Assembly (NCBI GenBank): GCA_002311345.1
Contig: DCAA01000006.1
Span: 23,519 to 87,518, forward strand
Length of the DNA: 64,000 bases
Reading direction: 5' to 3'
Source: Planctomycetes bacterium UBA1146
Lineage (GTDB): Bacteria; Planctomycetota; UBA8108; UBA1146
Below, in pieces: positions 1 through 8,044 of the stretch (its first letter is position 1; each line of letters begins with the position of its first letter). Below the pieces are notes generated by a model that was given only the letters and a program-made list of their open reading frames with translations, was not told the origin of the DNA and ran no database searches. A program made the position numbers and the translations under genes.

Positions 1-528
1 TTCCACCGTCTCCTCATGGTTCGAGGGGCTGGTCATGATCAACCAGTGGATGTTCTTGCCCAGTTGTTTTTGCAATCGACGAATCGATTCGGCGAACATC
101 TGGAACAGGGTCGTTCCACTGATGGGCAATAACGGATACGCACCTTTTGGTCCTGGATGGCCGAGTCGGGTTCCCACTCCTCCGGCCACCATCAGCACCG
201 CGACTTCCCCACGCCCGAGCGCCTCGAGCCCCTGTTGCTGGACGCCTGATCGAATCGGATCCCCCAACGTGATCCAGCGGGGAGGATCAGGGGCAGCAAT
301 TGGAGCCTGTGCTGCATCGGAATCGAGATGATCGTGAATCAATTGCTGGAGGAAGCCGAGGTCTATCCGGTGTAAATCTGCCAGCAAGGTGCGCCGCTGA
401 GACGATTCGAGTTGTTCCCAATCGGCGAACAGGTGCTGCTGGTCCGCTTCGTAAAATTTGGCAACCACGGCCTGGTCAGCGGGATCTTCGACTCGGATCA
501 TGTGGATCCAGACCTCCGGGATCTTCAT
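1..528 (-). CDS. UDP-sugar (UDP-GlcNAc / UDP-glucose) pyrophosphorylase, N-terminal part
   Basis: Only the first 176 residues lie in the window; the gene runs off the left edge. The family (UDPGP) makes UDP-sugars from UTP and a sugar 1-phosphate in the cytoplasm, feeding cell-wall or LPS synthesis. Visible motifs are the nucleotide-binding glycine-rich loop GGVGTRLG (about residues 116-123), followed by PKGAYPLLPISG and then MTSPSNHEET, an arrangement typical of the eukaryotic-type UDP-N-acetylglucosamine pyrophosphorylases rather than GalU. The ATG at 528 is chosen because GGAG sits 6 nt upstream. The reading frame stays open about 110 nt further upstream, but without ATG, GTG or TTG codons. 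It is divergent from nadC, with about 200 bp between them. Sugar specificity cannot be told from this part. Confidence 0.85.
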   Translation of the reverse strand, partial: MKIPEVWIHMIRVEDPADQAVVAKFYEADQQHLFADWEQLESSQRRTLLADLHRIDLGFLQQLIHDHLDSDAAQAPIAAPDPPRWITLGDPIRSGVQQQGLEALGRGEVAVLMVAGGVGTRLGHPGPKGAYPLLPISGTTLFQMFAESIRRLQKQLGKNIHWLIMTSPSNHEETVE

Positions 529-735
529 CTCCTGCTCCGCATGCTGGAGCCAGCCCCCGGACCCACGGTCCGGTGGCCTGTGATGGTACGCATCCGATCT
601 GTATGAAGCCAGATAGCCGCTGAAGTCGAGCCGAAATGATCAGATTCTCGCCGCGGGGCAGAGACGTCACCTTGTCGCTGGGCTCCGATTCGGTTCCACT
701 TCTGTCGGTGTGTGGCGAGATCAGGAGGGAGCCCG

Positions 736-1677
736 ATGGAACAGCAAGGGACCGGCGATCTGGACCGTTTCTGGCTGCGCGATGACGTCCAGCAGCAGCT
801 TTGCGACTGGATCGATGCCGCTCTCGAGGAGGATCGAACCGATGAGGATCGGACCTCGTTGCTGTTTTCGAGCGCCCCCGACCAACTTTGCCGTGGAGTT
901 GTCTCCACAAGAGAAGAAGGCATCGTCTGTGGAACCGCTGCGATGAGCGCGGTTTTCAAACGTCTTGCCGCTGATTGTCGAACCGCATGTCGGGTTTTGG
1001 ACGGGACCCGTGTCGAATCAGGCACCGAGATCATGACGGTCGAGGGGTCTGCTGTAGTTCTGCTGGCAGGCGAGCGGATCGCCCTGAACATCGGATCTCA
1101 TCTTTGTGGAATCGCGACGCGCACCGCACGATTGGTCGAGTGTGCGCCGACCGCCACCATCCTCGATACCCGTAAGAACATCCCGGGGCTTCGCATCTTT
1201 CAGAAACAGGCGGTGCGTGCCGGAGGCGGGGTCAGTCATCGAGCCGATCTGGCCGAGTTCCCGCTGGTCAAGGAGAATCACAGGGATTTGATCCAGAGTC
1301 TTCATCCAGAACTGGTCGGCGATAGGCAAGCAGAGTTGACCTTCATCCGCGACACCCTTCGTAGCGGGGGAGTGAAGGGACCGATCGCCATCGAAGTCGA
1401 GGATGAGGAGAGTTTTCGCTGTTGTCTTGGGCTCGAAATCGAGATCATCCTGGTCGACAACATCTCACCCGAGATTCTCGAGCAGTGGATCGCCCGTGCC
1501 AGGAGCGACGATCTACCGCTGCGAAATGACCAGATCGAAGCCAGTGGTGGCATCGATGAGACCTCCGCAGCCGCCTACGCCGCTGCGGGAGCCGGGCGAA
1601 TCTCCAGCGGAGCCATCACCCATTCGGCACCGGTTCTCGATCTCACCATGTCGATATCCGGGGGAGGGATCGAGTGA
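736..1677 (+). CDS. nadC: Nicotinate-nucleotide pyrophosphorylase (quinolinate phosphoribosyltransferase)
   Basis: Converts quinolinate and PRPP to nicotinate mononucleotide, CO2 and pyrophosphate in de novo NAD synthesis; cytoplasmic. The 313-residue product shows the family landmarks in order: ERIALN, TRKNIPGLR (from residue 145), KQAVRAGGGVSHRADL (from residue 157, substrate-binding lysine and arginine), an IEVE strand, DNISPE, EASGGI and GAITHSAP near the C terminus. The in-frame ATG at 712 is possible, but the ATG at 736 has AGGAGG 7 nt upstream and gives the usual family length. The stop overlaps the GTG start of the next gene by 4 nt (GTGA), so the two are probably translationally coupled. 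No nadA or nadB is in the window. Confidence 0.95.
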   Translation: MEQQGTGDLDRFWLRDDVQQQLCDWIDAALEEDRTDEDRTSLLFSSAPDQLCRGVVSTREEGIVCGTAAMSAVFKRLAADCRTACRVLDGTRVESGTEIMTVEGSAVVLLAGERIALNIGSHLCGIATRTARLVECAPTATILDTRKNIPGLRIFQKQAVRAGGGVSHRADLAEFPLVKENHRDLIQSLHPELVGDRQAELTFIRDTLRSGGVKGPIAIEVEDEESFRCCLGLEIEIILVDNISPEILEQWIARARSDDLPLRNDQIEASGGIDETSAAAYAAAGAGRISSGAITHSAPVLDLTMSISGGGIE

Positions 1678-2267
1678 ACGAGCAGCAGTCCAGACTGGAC
1701 GATTCGAGCCGACAAGAAAATTTACCACCCGGTGACCCTGCAGTGAGGAATCCCTCGATGTGGCGCCGCATCCTGCAACTCGAGGGCAGTTCTCACTCCA
1801 TCGCCCTCGGGACCGCGATCGGTCTATTCGTGGCGATGACCCCTACCGTGGGGCTGCAGATGATCATCATCCTCATCATCAGTCTGGTGATCCCTGCCAA
1901 CCGGCTGGCCGGTTTCATCATGGTTTACGTGTCGAATCCGCTGACGATGATACCGATCTACTGGCTCGACTACTGGGTCGGGTTGAAGTGTCTCGCCCAG
2001 GAGGGGCTGACTCGCAGTAATTTCGAGCAGCGCTGGCTCGAGGCCCAGGGCAAGGCAAGCGAAGTTGGATGGTACGAGGGGACCCTGGAGTTATTGCGTT
2101 CCATCGGGAATGATGTTCTGGGGCCGCTGTTTCTGGGAGGAGCCATCGTGGGGTTGCTCTGTGCTCTACCTGCGTATCCGGTGACGCTACGATTGGTGCA
2201 GCAGTACCGTGATCACAGGAAACAGGGAATCCCATCGGGGTCTGCTGACGAGGAGTCGAGCCAATGA
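1674..2267 (+). CDS. DUF2062 membrane protein
   Basis: This 197-residue protein has the DUF2062 signature: a hydrophobic stretch containing GLFVAMTPTVGLQM, then SNPLTMIPIYW, and a second membrane segment near residues 155-175. The family is found in many Gram-negative bacteria, sometimes fused to glycosyltransferases, but its biochemical role is not established. The GTG start at 1674 overlaps the nadC stop and has GGAGG 6 nt upstream. The stop overlaps the next start by 4 nt (ATGA). The first 30 residues are polar and probably cytoplasmic. It sits in a coupled run whose other members do not share an obvious pathway, so the neighbours do not suggest a function. Confidence 0.85.
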   Translation: MNEQQSRLDDSSRQENLPPGDPAVRNPSMWRRILQLEGSSHSIALGTAIGLFVAMTPTVGLQMIIILIISLVIPANRLAGFIMVYVSNPLTMIPIYWLDYWVGLKCLAQEGLTRSNFEQRWLEAQGKASEVGWYEGTLELLRSIGNDVLGPLFLGGAIVGLLCALPAYPVTLRLVQQYRDHRKQGIPSGSADEESSQ

Positions 2268-2788
2268 ACACCACAGAGCCACTATTCAGATCTGCGCCCA
2301 TCTCGCTGGCATTGCTGCCTCTGTTGTTACTGTTTGTGGTCACCGTTGGTCCCGGGTGTAACGGGCCAAAGCCATCACCCCACACGCTGCGACCAGGGAT
2401 GCATGAGGTGGTGATCTCGGGAAACAAGCTCTGGACTTACATCGCTGCTGATACTGCCAGTCGCCAGAGAGGTCTGATGCACCGCAGTTCCCTGCCCGAG
2501 GATGTAGGTATGTTGTTCATCTTTCCTGAGCCCAAGGTGCAGGGCTTCTGGATGAAGAACTGCGTCATCGATCTCGACATCGCATACATCGATGACGAGG
2601 GATTCATCATCGACATCCTCCAGATGAAAGCACCGACCCCCGGGCAGGTGATCCTGCCTCGCTACCGTTCTTCGAAACCGGTTCGGTATGCCCTGGAGGC
2701 CAATGTGGGGTGGTTTTCTGCTCATGGTATCGAGCCAGGGACGAAGGTGTCTGGCTACAAGGGTCGACCTGGCTTACAGGTGCGATAG
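2264..2788 (+). CDS. DUF192 family exported protein, probable lipoprotein
   Basis: A 174-residue protein with an N-terminal hydrophobic segment (about residues 14-30) ending in VGPGC, a non-canonical lipobox-like site, followed by a complete DUF192 domain. Visible family residues are QRGLMHRSSLPEDVGMLF, then FWMKNCVIDLDIAYID, a Y-R-S-S-K-P-V-R-Y motif and ALEANVGWF. DUF192 proteins are small beta-rich exported proteins of unknown activity. The start overlaps the stop of the DUF2062 gene (ATGA), and the stop directly abuts the next ATG. Whether Cys at the lipobox is really lipidated is uncertain, because the -1/-2 residues Gly-Pro differ from the usual pattern. Confidence 0.85.
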   Translation: MNTTEPLFRSAPISLALLPLLLLFVVTVGPGCNGPKPSPHTLRPGMHEVVISGNKLWTYIAADTASRQRGLMHRSSLPEDVGMLFIFPEPKVQGFWMKNCVIDLDIAYIDDEGFIIDILQMKAPTPGQVILPRYRSSKPVRYALEANVGWFSAHGIEPGTKVSGYKGRPGLQVR

Positions 2789-3208
2789 ATGGGATCTTGG
2801 ACCGGGACCATCACCTTGGTCGAGTCGTACGGTCATCTGCTGGCATGGGGTCTATTGCTGGTATGGGCGTCTCTGACCACAGGTATTCGAGTGGCTTCAC
2901 AGCCGACTCCCATCATGTTGGGAGCAGATCTACCATCGGCGGCTATCACCGAGCAGGTAGACCTGTGCAGGGATCCTGTCGGTCGTCTGGTTCTCATCAC
3001 GGGAATCGGAGAAGTCACCGCAGGTCGAATTGTTGCCGGTAGGCGAGGTGACGAGGGTTTTTCGTGCCTCTGTCAGATTCTGCGATTACCGGGAGTTCCC
3101 GATGGACCACTGCTGGAGGCGGGCCCGTGGCTGAAACCGCGGCCTTGCTTGCCCGGATCGTGTCGCTCCCGGTTGCCGGATGGGACGTCGGTTCGACGGA
3201 AGAGATGA
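2789..3208 (+). CDS. Membrane-anchored ComEA-like helix-hairpin-helix protein
   Basis: A 139-residue protein with one membrane-spanning segment (about residues 17-31) and a helix-hairpin-helix pair in residues 65-115: LVLITGIGEVTAGRIVAGR followed by FSCLCQILRLPGVPD. This matches the DNA-binding part of ComEA, where LxxLPGIGxxxAxxI is followed by a second hairpin. ComEA binds incoming DNA at the membrane during natural transformation; similar short proteins also occur without competence genes. The ATG begins right after the previous stop. The C-terminal 25 residues are rich in Pro, Cys and Arg and match nothing I know. No comEC or comF is present, so a role in DNA uptake is only inferred. Confidence 0.75.
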   Translation: MGSWTGTITLVESYGHLLAWGLLLVWASLTTGIRVASQPTPIMLGADLPSAAITEQVDLCRDPVGRLVLITGIGEVTAGRIVAGRRGDEGFSCLCQILRLPGVPDGPLLEAGPWLKPRPCLPGSCRSRLPDGTSVRRKR

Positions 3209-3215
3209 GGAACCA

Positions 3216-5255
3216 TTGAAGTCCTTTCGCTTTCCAGGTTCATCCTTCGAGGTTCGTTCCGAGTTCGAACCCAGTGGTGATCAACCCCAGGCCATCGAGC
3301 GCATCGTTACAGGCTTGAGGCAGGAAAAAGAGGATCAGGTTCTGCTCGGCGTGACCGGCTCCGGAAAGACCTACATAATGGCCCAGGCCATCGCCAGTTA
3401 CGGAAAACCAGCCATCGTCATCTCACATAACAAGACGCTGGCAGCTCAACTTTACTCGGAGTTGAAACGGTTCTTGCCCGAGAATGCAGTCGAGTACTTC
3501 GTCTCGTACTACGATTATTACCAGCCAGAGGCTTATCTTCCCGCGCGCGATATGTACATAGAAAAGGATGCCGGTGTCAACGCCGACCTCGATCGGCTCA
3601 GGTTGGCGACGACGGCGAGCCTGCTCACCCGAGAAGATGTGGTGATTGTAGCGTCGGTCTCCTGCATCTACGGCCTCGGTTCCCCGGAAGCCTTCAAGGG
3701 AAAGATGATCACCCTTGTCGAGGGTGAACAGATTGATCGGGATGAATTGCTCAAGAAACTGGTCGACATCCAGTACGAGAGGAACGACTTCGAGCCGACT
3801 CGTGGTTCTTTTCGAGCCCGCGGAGATGTGGTCGAGATTCATTCAGCGGACGAAGAGGTGGCTTACCGCATCGATCTGTTCGGAGATAACATCGAGAGGA
3901 TCGAACAGTTTCATCCGGTCAGTGGGGTGGTGATCCGACAACACGACCAGCTCACCGTTTTTCCTGCGAAGCATTATCTGGTCAGTCGTCAGGACATCGA
4001 TCAGGCAGTCGCCGGCATCCAGACCGAACTCCACCAGCGACTGGCAGAGTTGAGAGGCCAGGGCAAGGAACTTGAGGCGCACAGGCTCCAGTCGCGCACT
4101 CGCTACGATCTGGAATTGCTATCGGAGGTGGGATATTGCCCCGGGATCGAAAATTATTCGCGCCACCTCAGCGGGCTGGCAGCCGGTCAGAGGCCGCCGA
4201 ATTTGCTCGATTACTTTCCCGATGGATTTCTCACCATCGTCGATGAATCGCACGTCACGCTGCCACAATTGGGGGGGATGTATGAGGGGGATCGATCCCG
4301 CAAGCAAACCCTGATCGATTACGGATTCCGCTTGCCGAGTGCTCTCGACAATCGACCGATGAGATTTGCCGAATGGGAGCAGGTGACAGGCAAGACCCTG
4401 TTCGTCAGTGCGACTCCGGGTGCCAAGGAACTGGAGAAGACCGGTGGAGAGGTGATCGAGGTGATCAACCGTCCTACAGGCTTGCTCGATCCTCTCGTGG
4501 AGGTACGGCCAGCCACTGGCCAGGTGCAGGATTTACTCGACAGGATTCGCGAGACGTTGGCGCTGGGGGATCGAGTGCTGGTCACCACATTGACCAAGAG
4601 GATGGCCGAAGATCTGAGCGATTTCTTCCAGGAGACCGATATCCGTGCTCGATACCTGCATTCAGAGATCGATACCCTGGAGCGGGTGGAAATCATCCAG
4701 GAGTTACGTAAGGGGGTATATGATGTGCTTGTCGGAGTAAACCTGCTGCGAGAGGGCCTCGATCTTCCCGAGGTCTCCCTGGTTGCGGTGATGGATGCTG
4801 ACAAGGAAGGGTTTCTTCGCAGCGATACAGCGCTGATCCAGACGATGGGTCGTGCAGCGAGAAATGAACGAGCACGGGTAATCCTGTATGGAGATGTGAT
4901 CACCGGATCGATGGAACGGGCTATCGAAGAGACCAGTCGTCGCCGCGAGATCCAGCAGGACTTCAACAAGGAGCACGGAATCGTTCCCCGGAGTATCCCG
5001 CGGGTGGTGGGGACCACCGTCGAGGAAGAGGTGCGCGCCAGGGTCGAGGAGATCGAGCAAGGAGCCACGGAGGTTCAGACCGTCGATCGAGAGAAACTCG
5101 CAATTTCTCTCGAGGAGGAGATGCTCGAGGCAGCCCAGGCGCTCGAATTCGAGAGAGCGGCGCTGTTGCGTGATCGAATCGCAAGATTACGAGGCGAGGA
5201 CCCGGACCCGGATACTCCATCGACTCCACCGAGGAGGCGAAGAAGGAGGCACTAA
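3216..5255 (+). CDS. uvrB: Excinuclease ABC subunit B
   Basis: UvrB is the damage-verifying helicase-like subunit of UvrABC nucleotide excision repair. The 679-residue product has Walker A GVTGSGKT (residues 45-52), the beta-hairpin region with YYDYYQPEAY, the DESH Walker B box, an SATPG motif, the C-terminal helicase half with TLTKRMAEDL and GRAARN, and a C-terminal UVR coiled coil (LEEEMLEAAQALEFERAA) that contacts UvrC. The TTG at 3216 is preferred: GAGG lies 5 nt upstream, it follows the preceding stop by 7 nt, and the protein then begins where the family does. An upstream ATG at 3180 would overlap the HhH gene by 29 nt and lacks a ribosome site. The tail ends in a run of six arginines. 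uvrA and uvrC are not in the window. Confidence 0.96.
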   Translation: MKSFRFPGSSFEVRSEFEPSGDQPQAIERIVTGLRQEKEDQVLLGVTGSGKTYIMAQAIASYGKPAIVISHNKTLAAQLYSELKRFLPENAVEYFVSYYDYYQPEAYLPARDMYIEKDAGVNADLDRLRLATTASLLTREDVVIVASVSCIYGLGSPEAFKGKMITLVEGEQIDRDELLKKLVDIQYERNDFEPTRGSFRARGDVVEIHSADEEVAYRIDLFGDNIERIEQFHPVSGVVIRQHDQLTVFPAKHYLVSRQDIDQAVAGIQTELHQRLAELRGQGKELEAHRLQSRTRYDLELLSEVGYCPGIENYSRHLSGLAAGQRPPNLLDYFPDGFLTIVDESHVTLPQLGGMYEGDRSRKQTLIDYGFRLPSALDNRPMRFAEWEQVTGKTLFVSATPGAKELEKTGGEVIEVINRPTGLLDPLVEVRPATGQVQDLLDRIRETLALGDRVLVTTLTKRMAEDLSDFFQETDIRARYLHSEIDTLERVEIIQELRKGVYDVLVGVNLLREGLDLPEVSLVAVMDADKEGFLRSDTALIQTMGRAARNERARVILYGDVITGSMERAIEETSRRREIQQDFNKEHGIVPRSIPRVVGTTVEEEVRARVEEIEQGATEVQTVDREKLAISLEEEMLEAAQALEFERAALLRDRIARLRGEDPDPDTPSTPPRRRRRRH

Positions 5256-7904
5256 ATGGGAGCGACTGGTGACCAAGCTCCTGAAATTCCCGGCTTTCAG
5301 CCCCTGCACATCCGCGGAGCCGGGCGGCTGGGGATCTGGATCGAGGCGCGCCAGGTGCGTCTCGATCGGCGCGTATTGCTGAAGGTGCTTCCGGCGGCAG
5401 AGCAAAGCCTTCAGCAGGAGTTCGTGCGGGAGGTACAGGCGCTGGTTCGACTCGATGGCGAGGGTGCCCTTCGAGTCATCGATGAGGGCGCGGTCGGTGC
5501 AGCCCGTTATGTTGCCCTCGATGAGGGTGAGGCACTGCCCCTGAAAGGTCCTCTTCAGGATCCGCGGGACAAACTCCAACTCGGTTGCTCGATGCTCGAT
5601 TTGTATCAACAACTGCATGCCCTCGAAATCGTTGCCGGCCCCATTCCCGCCAGTGCGCTGAGAAGGCTTCCATCGGGCGGATTCGTGGTTGCGGAAATGG
5701 GAGCGGTCGAGGAGCAAGGCTCCGAGCAAGAAATCCGTAATCGCGCCGCCATCACCATCGAACAAATGGCGGCAATATTCAGGTTGGGAGCGCCCTGGCC
5801 CGAGGTCGCGCGAGTTATTCGCAATGAGGTCGACGGATTCCGCAAGGCCCGTGGGGTCATCGATCGCCATCAACTCGCGCCGACACGAGTTCGTTCGAGA
5901 ATCGCCTTGCTGGTCGGGGTTGTTCTGATCGTTGCTGTCGGTTTTCTCGGGCCTCGCTGGTGGCGAGAGGTCAAACGGGACCCTGTTGATGAGGGGTTGC
6001 CACCGGTGACTGTTTCCTCGTCGGTAGATGAAGAAGGTGATCCGAAATCAGGGGATTCGGCTGATGAAGGTGATCCAGGTGCTGCCCCGGATCAATCTGC
6101 GACCGGAGATTCTCGACAAAGTGATGAAATTGCAAGAACACGAATCGAGCAACAGGATCTTTTGCAGCGGCAATTCTCCACCTGGGAAGTGTGGTGGCCG
6201 CGTCGTGATCAGATCCTGAATCTTCTGGAAGCCGGAGAACTTGCCGCCGGCCGTCGCCTGCTGGCAAGTCTTCCCCCCGTGATCGAGGATAGTGATGCAT
6301 ACGGATCGATGACCGCGGAAAAGGAATCGCTGTTGCAGGCCTGGCTGTGGATCGAGCAGCGTGCCGTGGCCCGGGCGAGAGCCCGAATCGATGCTTCCGT
6401 CTCCGTCGACGCTTATGAAGTTGCAGCGGATGCACTGGCTGAACTGGCGAGAGATCTTGGACTCGAGCAGCGCTATTCGCCCGAAATCGAGCGTCTGAAG
6501 AGGCGCGGCCAGTTGTTTCGCACCACACTGGCGACGATGGAACGGCGGATGGAGCAGGTGTTGCTAGAACTCCCGTCATTCGGGGTGACTTCGTGGCCAC
6601 TTCCGCAAGGAGTGAGCTCCTTCGAAGGACTGCATCGGCGGTGGAACTCCTTCGAGCGCGACTGTCAATTCGCACAGCAAGACGTCCAATCCATCCTCGA
6701 TGCAGCGAAGGCCCGCCTCGAAGCGGACGAGTTGTTTTTCTGGAGTGTCAAAGACGGAGGACCTCTGATTGCAAGGTCGTTCGAGGCGCGGGTCACTGCG
6801 GTCGATGAAAACACCATCTCCTTGCGCAGGGTGGGGCGCCGAAATCCGGAGGTTCATCCCTGGAATACTGTTCACGGGAGCACCCTCGAGCAAATGGCCA
6901 TCGAGGCAGGCAGAGAAGTTACCGATAGTTTTCGCTTTCGCGCCCGGGTTCGCACCGTCTGGGGTGGCAGTGAGTCGATTCTAGAGATCGCCCGCGATCC
7001 CAGGAGCGCCGAGGAGGTGCTCGGGACCGCCGGGCGCCTCTGTTGGCAACGAGTCGAGCAATGGCTTGCCGATGGTGAACTGGCCGAACAGCAAGGAGAC
7101 GTGCAGCGCCAGAGGTCGCGAGCCGTCGAAATTGCCCGCTGGGTGGAAAAAGATCAGCGTCCGCAGGTCGAGAAGAGACTTCTGAGGTGGTGGGCGGCAT
7201 TGGCAGACAGGGATGGTCCCGCGGCTCTTGGTCTCTTTCGCGAGGCGGGCCTCAGCGAGTGGGATCCGACCACCCGATCTCTACAGATCCGGTCGCTTGC
7301 CGATGAACGAGGTCTACCGGGTTGGAAACCCACGGACGGATCTTCGATCTCGAGCAGAGGTGAACTGGCCTGGGTTCAGGGACGTGTCCATCTCGATTCC
7401 CCCGTACGGTTTTCAACCAGCCTCGAGGTTCGGGTTATCGGGTTGGTGACGCGCGAAGATGCTCCCAATTTCAATATGGTGCTGTGGGACGGGAGTTCGG
7501 ATTCGTTGCTGTTCGGGGTCGGAATCCGTCCCCCCCAGGTCTCCTCGATTCGTGTCGGCGAGGTGGATGTCCTACTTCCGGCCCACATGATCATCGAGGA
7601 GAAACTGCTCGCCGAAGGGGGCGGGGAAATCCCGATGCCCGCTCCCCGACCACGGGTTGTCCCCGGGAAACCGTCGCGGTTGATGGTTCGTGAGGATGGA
7701 GAGGGAGCTTCTCTGGAGGTCGATGGAACGATGGTCATCGAAGCTGATCCGCGTCCTGTGGCTCTGCTGGGAGGAGTCGCGATCGAGACCTTCGGGGTTC
7801 CCGTGGTGATCCGGGAAGTGGTTATCGTGGGCAGAATCGCCCGTGATGACTGGTTCGAATTGCTCCAAAAAAGTGCCAGATCGGCGCTGTGGAACGATAG
7901 ATAG
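5256..7904 (+). CDS. Membrane-spanning pseudokinase with large extracytoplasmic region
   Basis: No named family for the whole 882-residue protein. The N-terminal 200 residues resemble a Ser/Thr kinase: IPGF lead-in, glycine loop GAGRLG (21-26), the ATP lysine in LLKVL (K43), and a helix-C glutamate (E59). Where an active kinase has HRDxKxxN and DFG, this protein has AGPIPASA (127-134) and EMG (147-149), and the C-lobe is short, so it should not phosphorylate. One membrane segment follows (about 215-232). The outer part holds an acidic linker, helical stretches (about 290-520) and, in the last 180 residues, a beta-rich region resembling a concanavalin-like jelly roll. AAGGAGG lies 6 nt before the ATG, which directly follows the uvrB stop. 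The two metalloprotease genes downstream suggest a shared envelope role (inference). Confidence 0.7.
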   Translation: MGATGDQAPEIPGFQPLHIRGAGRLGIWIEARQVRLDRRVLLKVLPAAEQSLQQEFVREVQALVRLDGEGALRVIDEGAVGAARYVALDEGEALPLKGPLQDPRDKLQLGCSMLDLYQQLHALEIVAGPIPASALRRLPSGGFVVAEMGAVEEQGSEQEIRNRAAITIEQMAAIFRLGAPWPEVARVIRNEVDGFRKARGVIDRHQLAPTRVRSRIALLVGVVLIVAVGFLGPRWWREVKRDPVDEGLPPVTVSSSVDEEGDPKSGDSADEGDPGAAPDQSATGDSRQSDEIARTRIEQQDLLQRQFSTWEVWWPRRDQILNLLEAGELAAGRRLLASLPPVIEDSDAYGSMTAEKESLLQAWLWIEQRAVARARARIDASVSVDAYEVAADALAELARDLGLEQRYSPEIERLKRRGQLFRTTLATMERRMEQVLLELPSFGVTSWPLPQGVSSFEGLHRRWNSFERDCQFAQQDVQSILDAAKARLEADELFFWSVKDGGPLIARSFEARVTAVDENTISLRRVGRRNPEVHPWNTVHGSTLEQMAIEAGREVTDSFRFRARVRTVWGGSESILEIARDPRSAEEVLGTAGRLCWQRVEQWLADGELAEQQGDVQRQRSRAVEIARWVEKDQRPQVEKRLLRWWAALADRDGPAALGLFREAGLSEWDPTTRSLQIRSLADERGLPGWKPTDGSSISSRGELAWVQGRVHLDSPVRFSTSLEVRVIGLVTREDAPNFNMVLWDGSSDSLLFGVGIRPPQVSSIRVGEVDVLLPAHMIIEEKLLAEGGGEIPMPAPRPRVVPGKPSRLMVREDGEGASLEVDGTMVIEADPRPVALLGGVAIETFGVPVVIREVVIVGRIARDDWFELLQKSARSALWNDR

Positions 7905-7919
7905 GGCTACGGGCTCACC

Positions 7920-7948
7920 TTGCCCCAATTGCTCGCTCCGCCTAGACT
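7920..7948 (+). promoter_or_regulatory. Candidate sigma-70 promoter for the metalloprotease pair
   Basis: TTGCCC at 7920-7925 and TAGACT at 7943-7948 are separated by 17 bp; each matches four of six consensus bases. The predicted start near 7955 leaves a leader of about 90 nt before the ATG at 8045, which has AGGAG just upstream. It lies in the 140-bp gap after the pseudokinase gene. This is pattern matching only. Confidence 0.45.
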
Positions 7949-8044
7949 CGTGGTCACCGCCAGTACTTCGCATCCGTGGCGTCATTCGGGGTCTGTCGAG
8001 GGCGGGAGTTCGTCATCTGGATTGACAGTCGTTAGGAGAATTCG

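Noticed and set aside
476..1091. Minus-strand frames between the pyrophosphorylase and nadC
   Set aside because: They overlap the start of nadC and the true frame of the UDP-sugar pyrophosphorylase, and encode Arg/Ser-rich sequence without a family.
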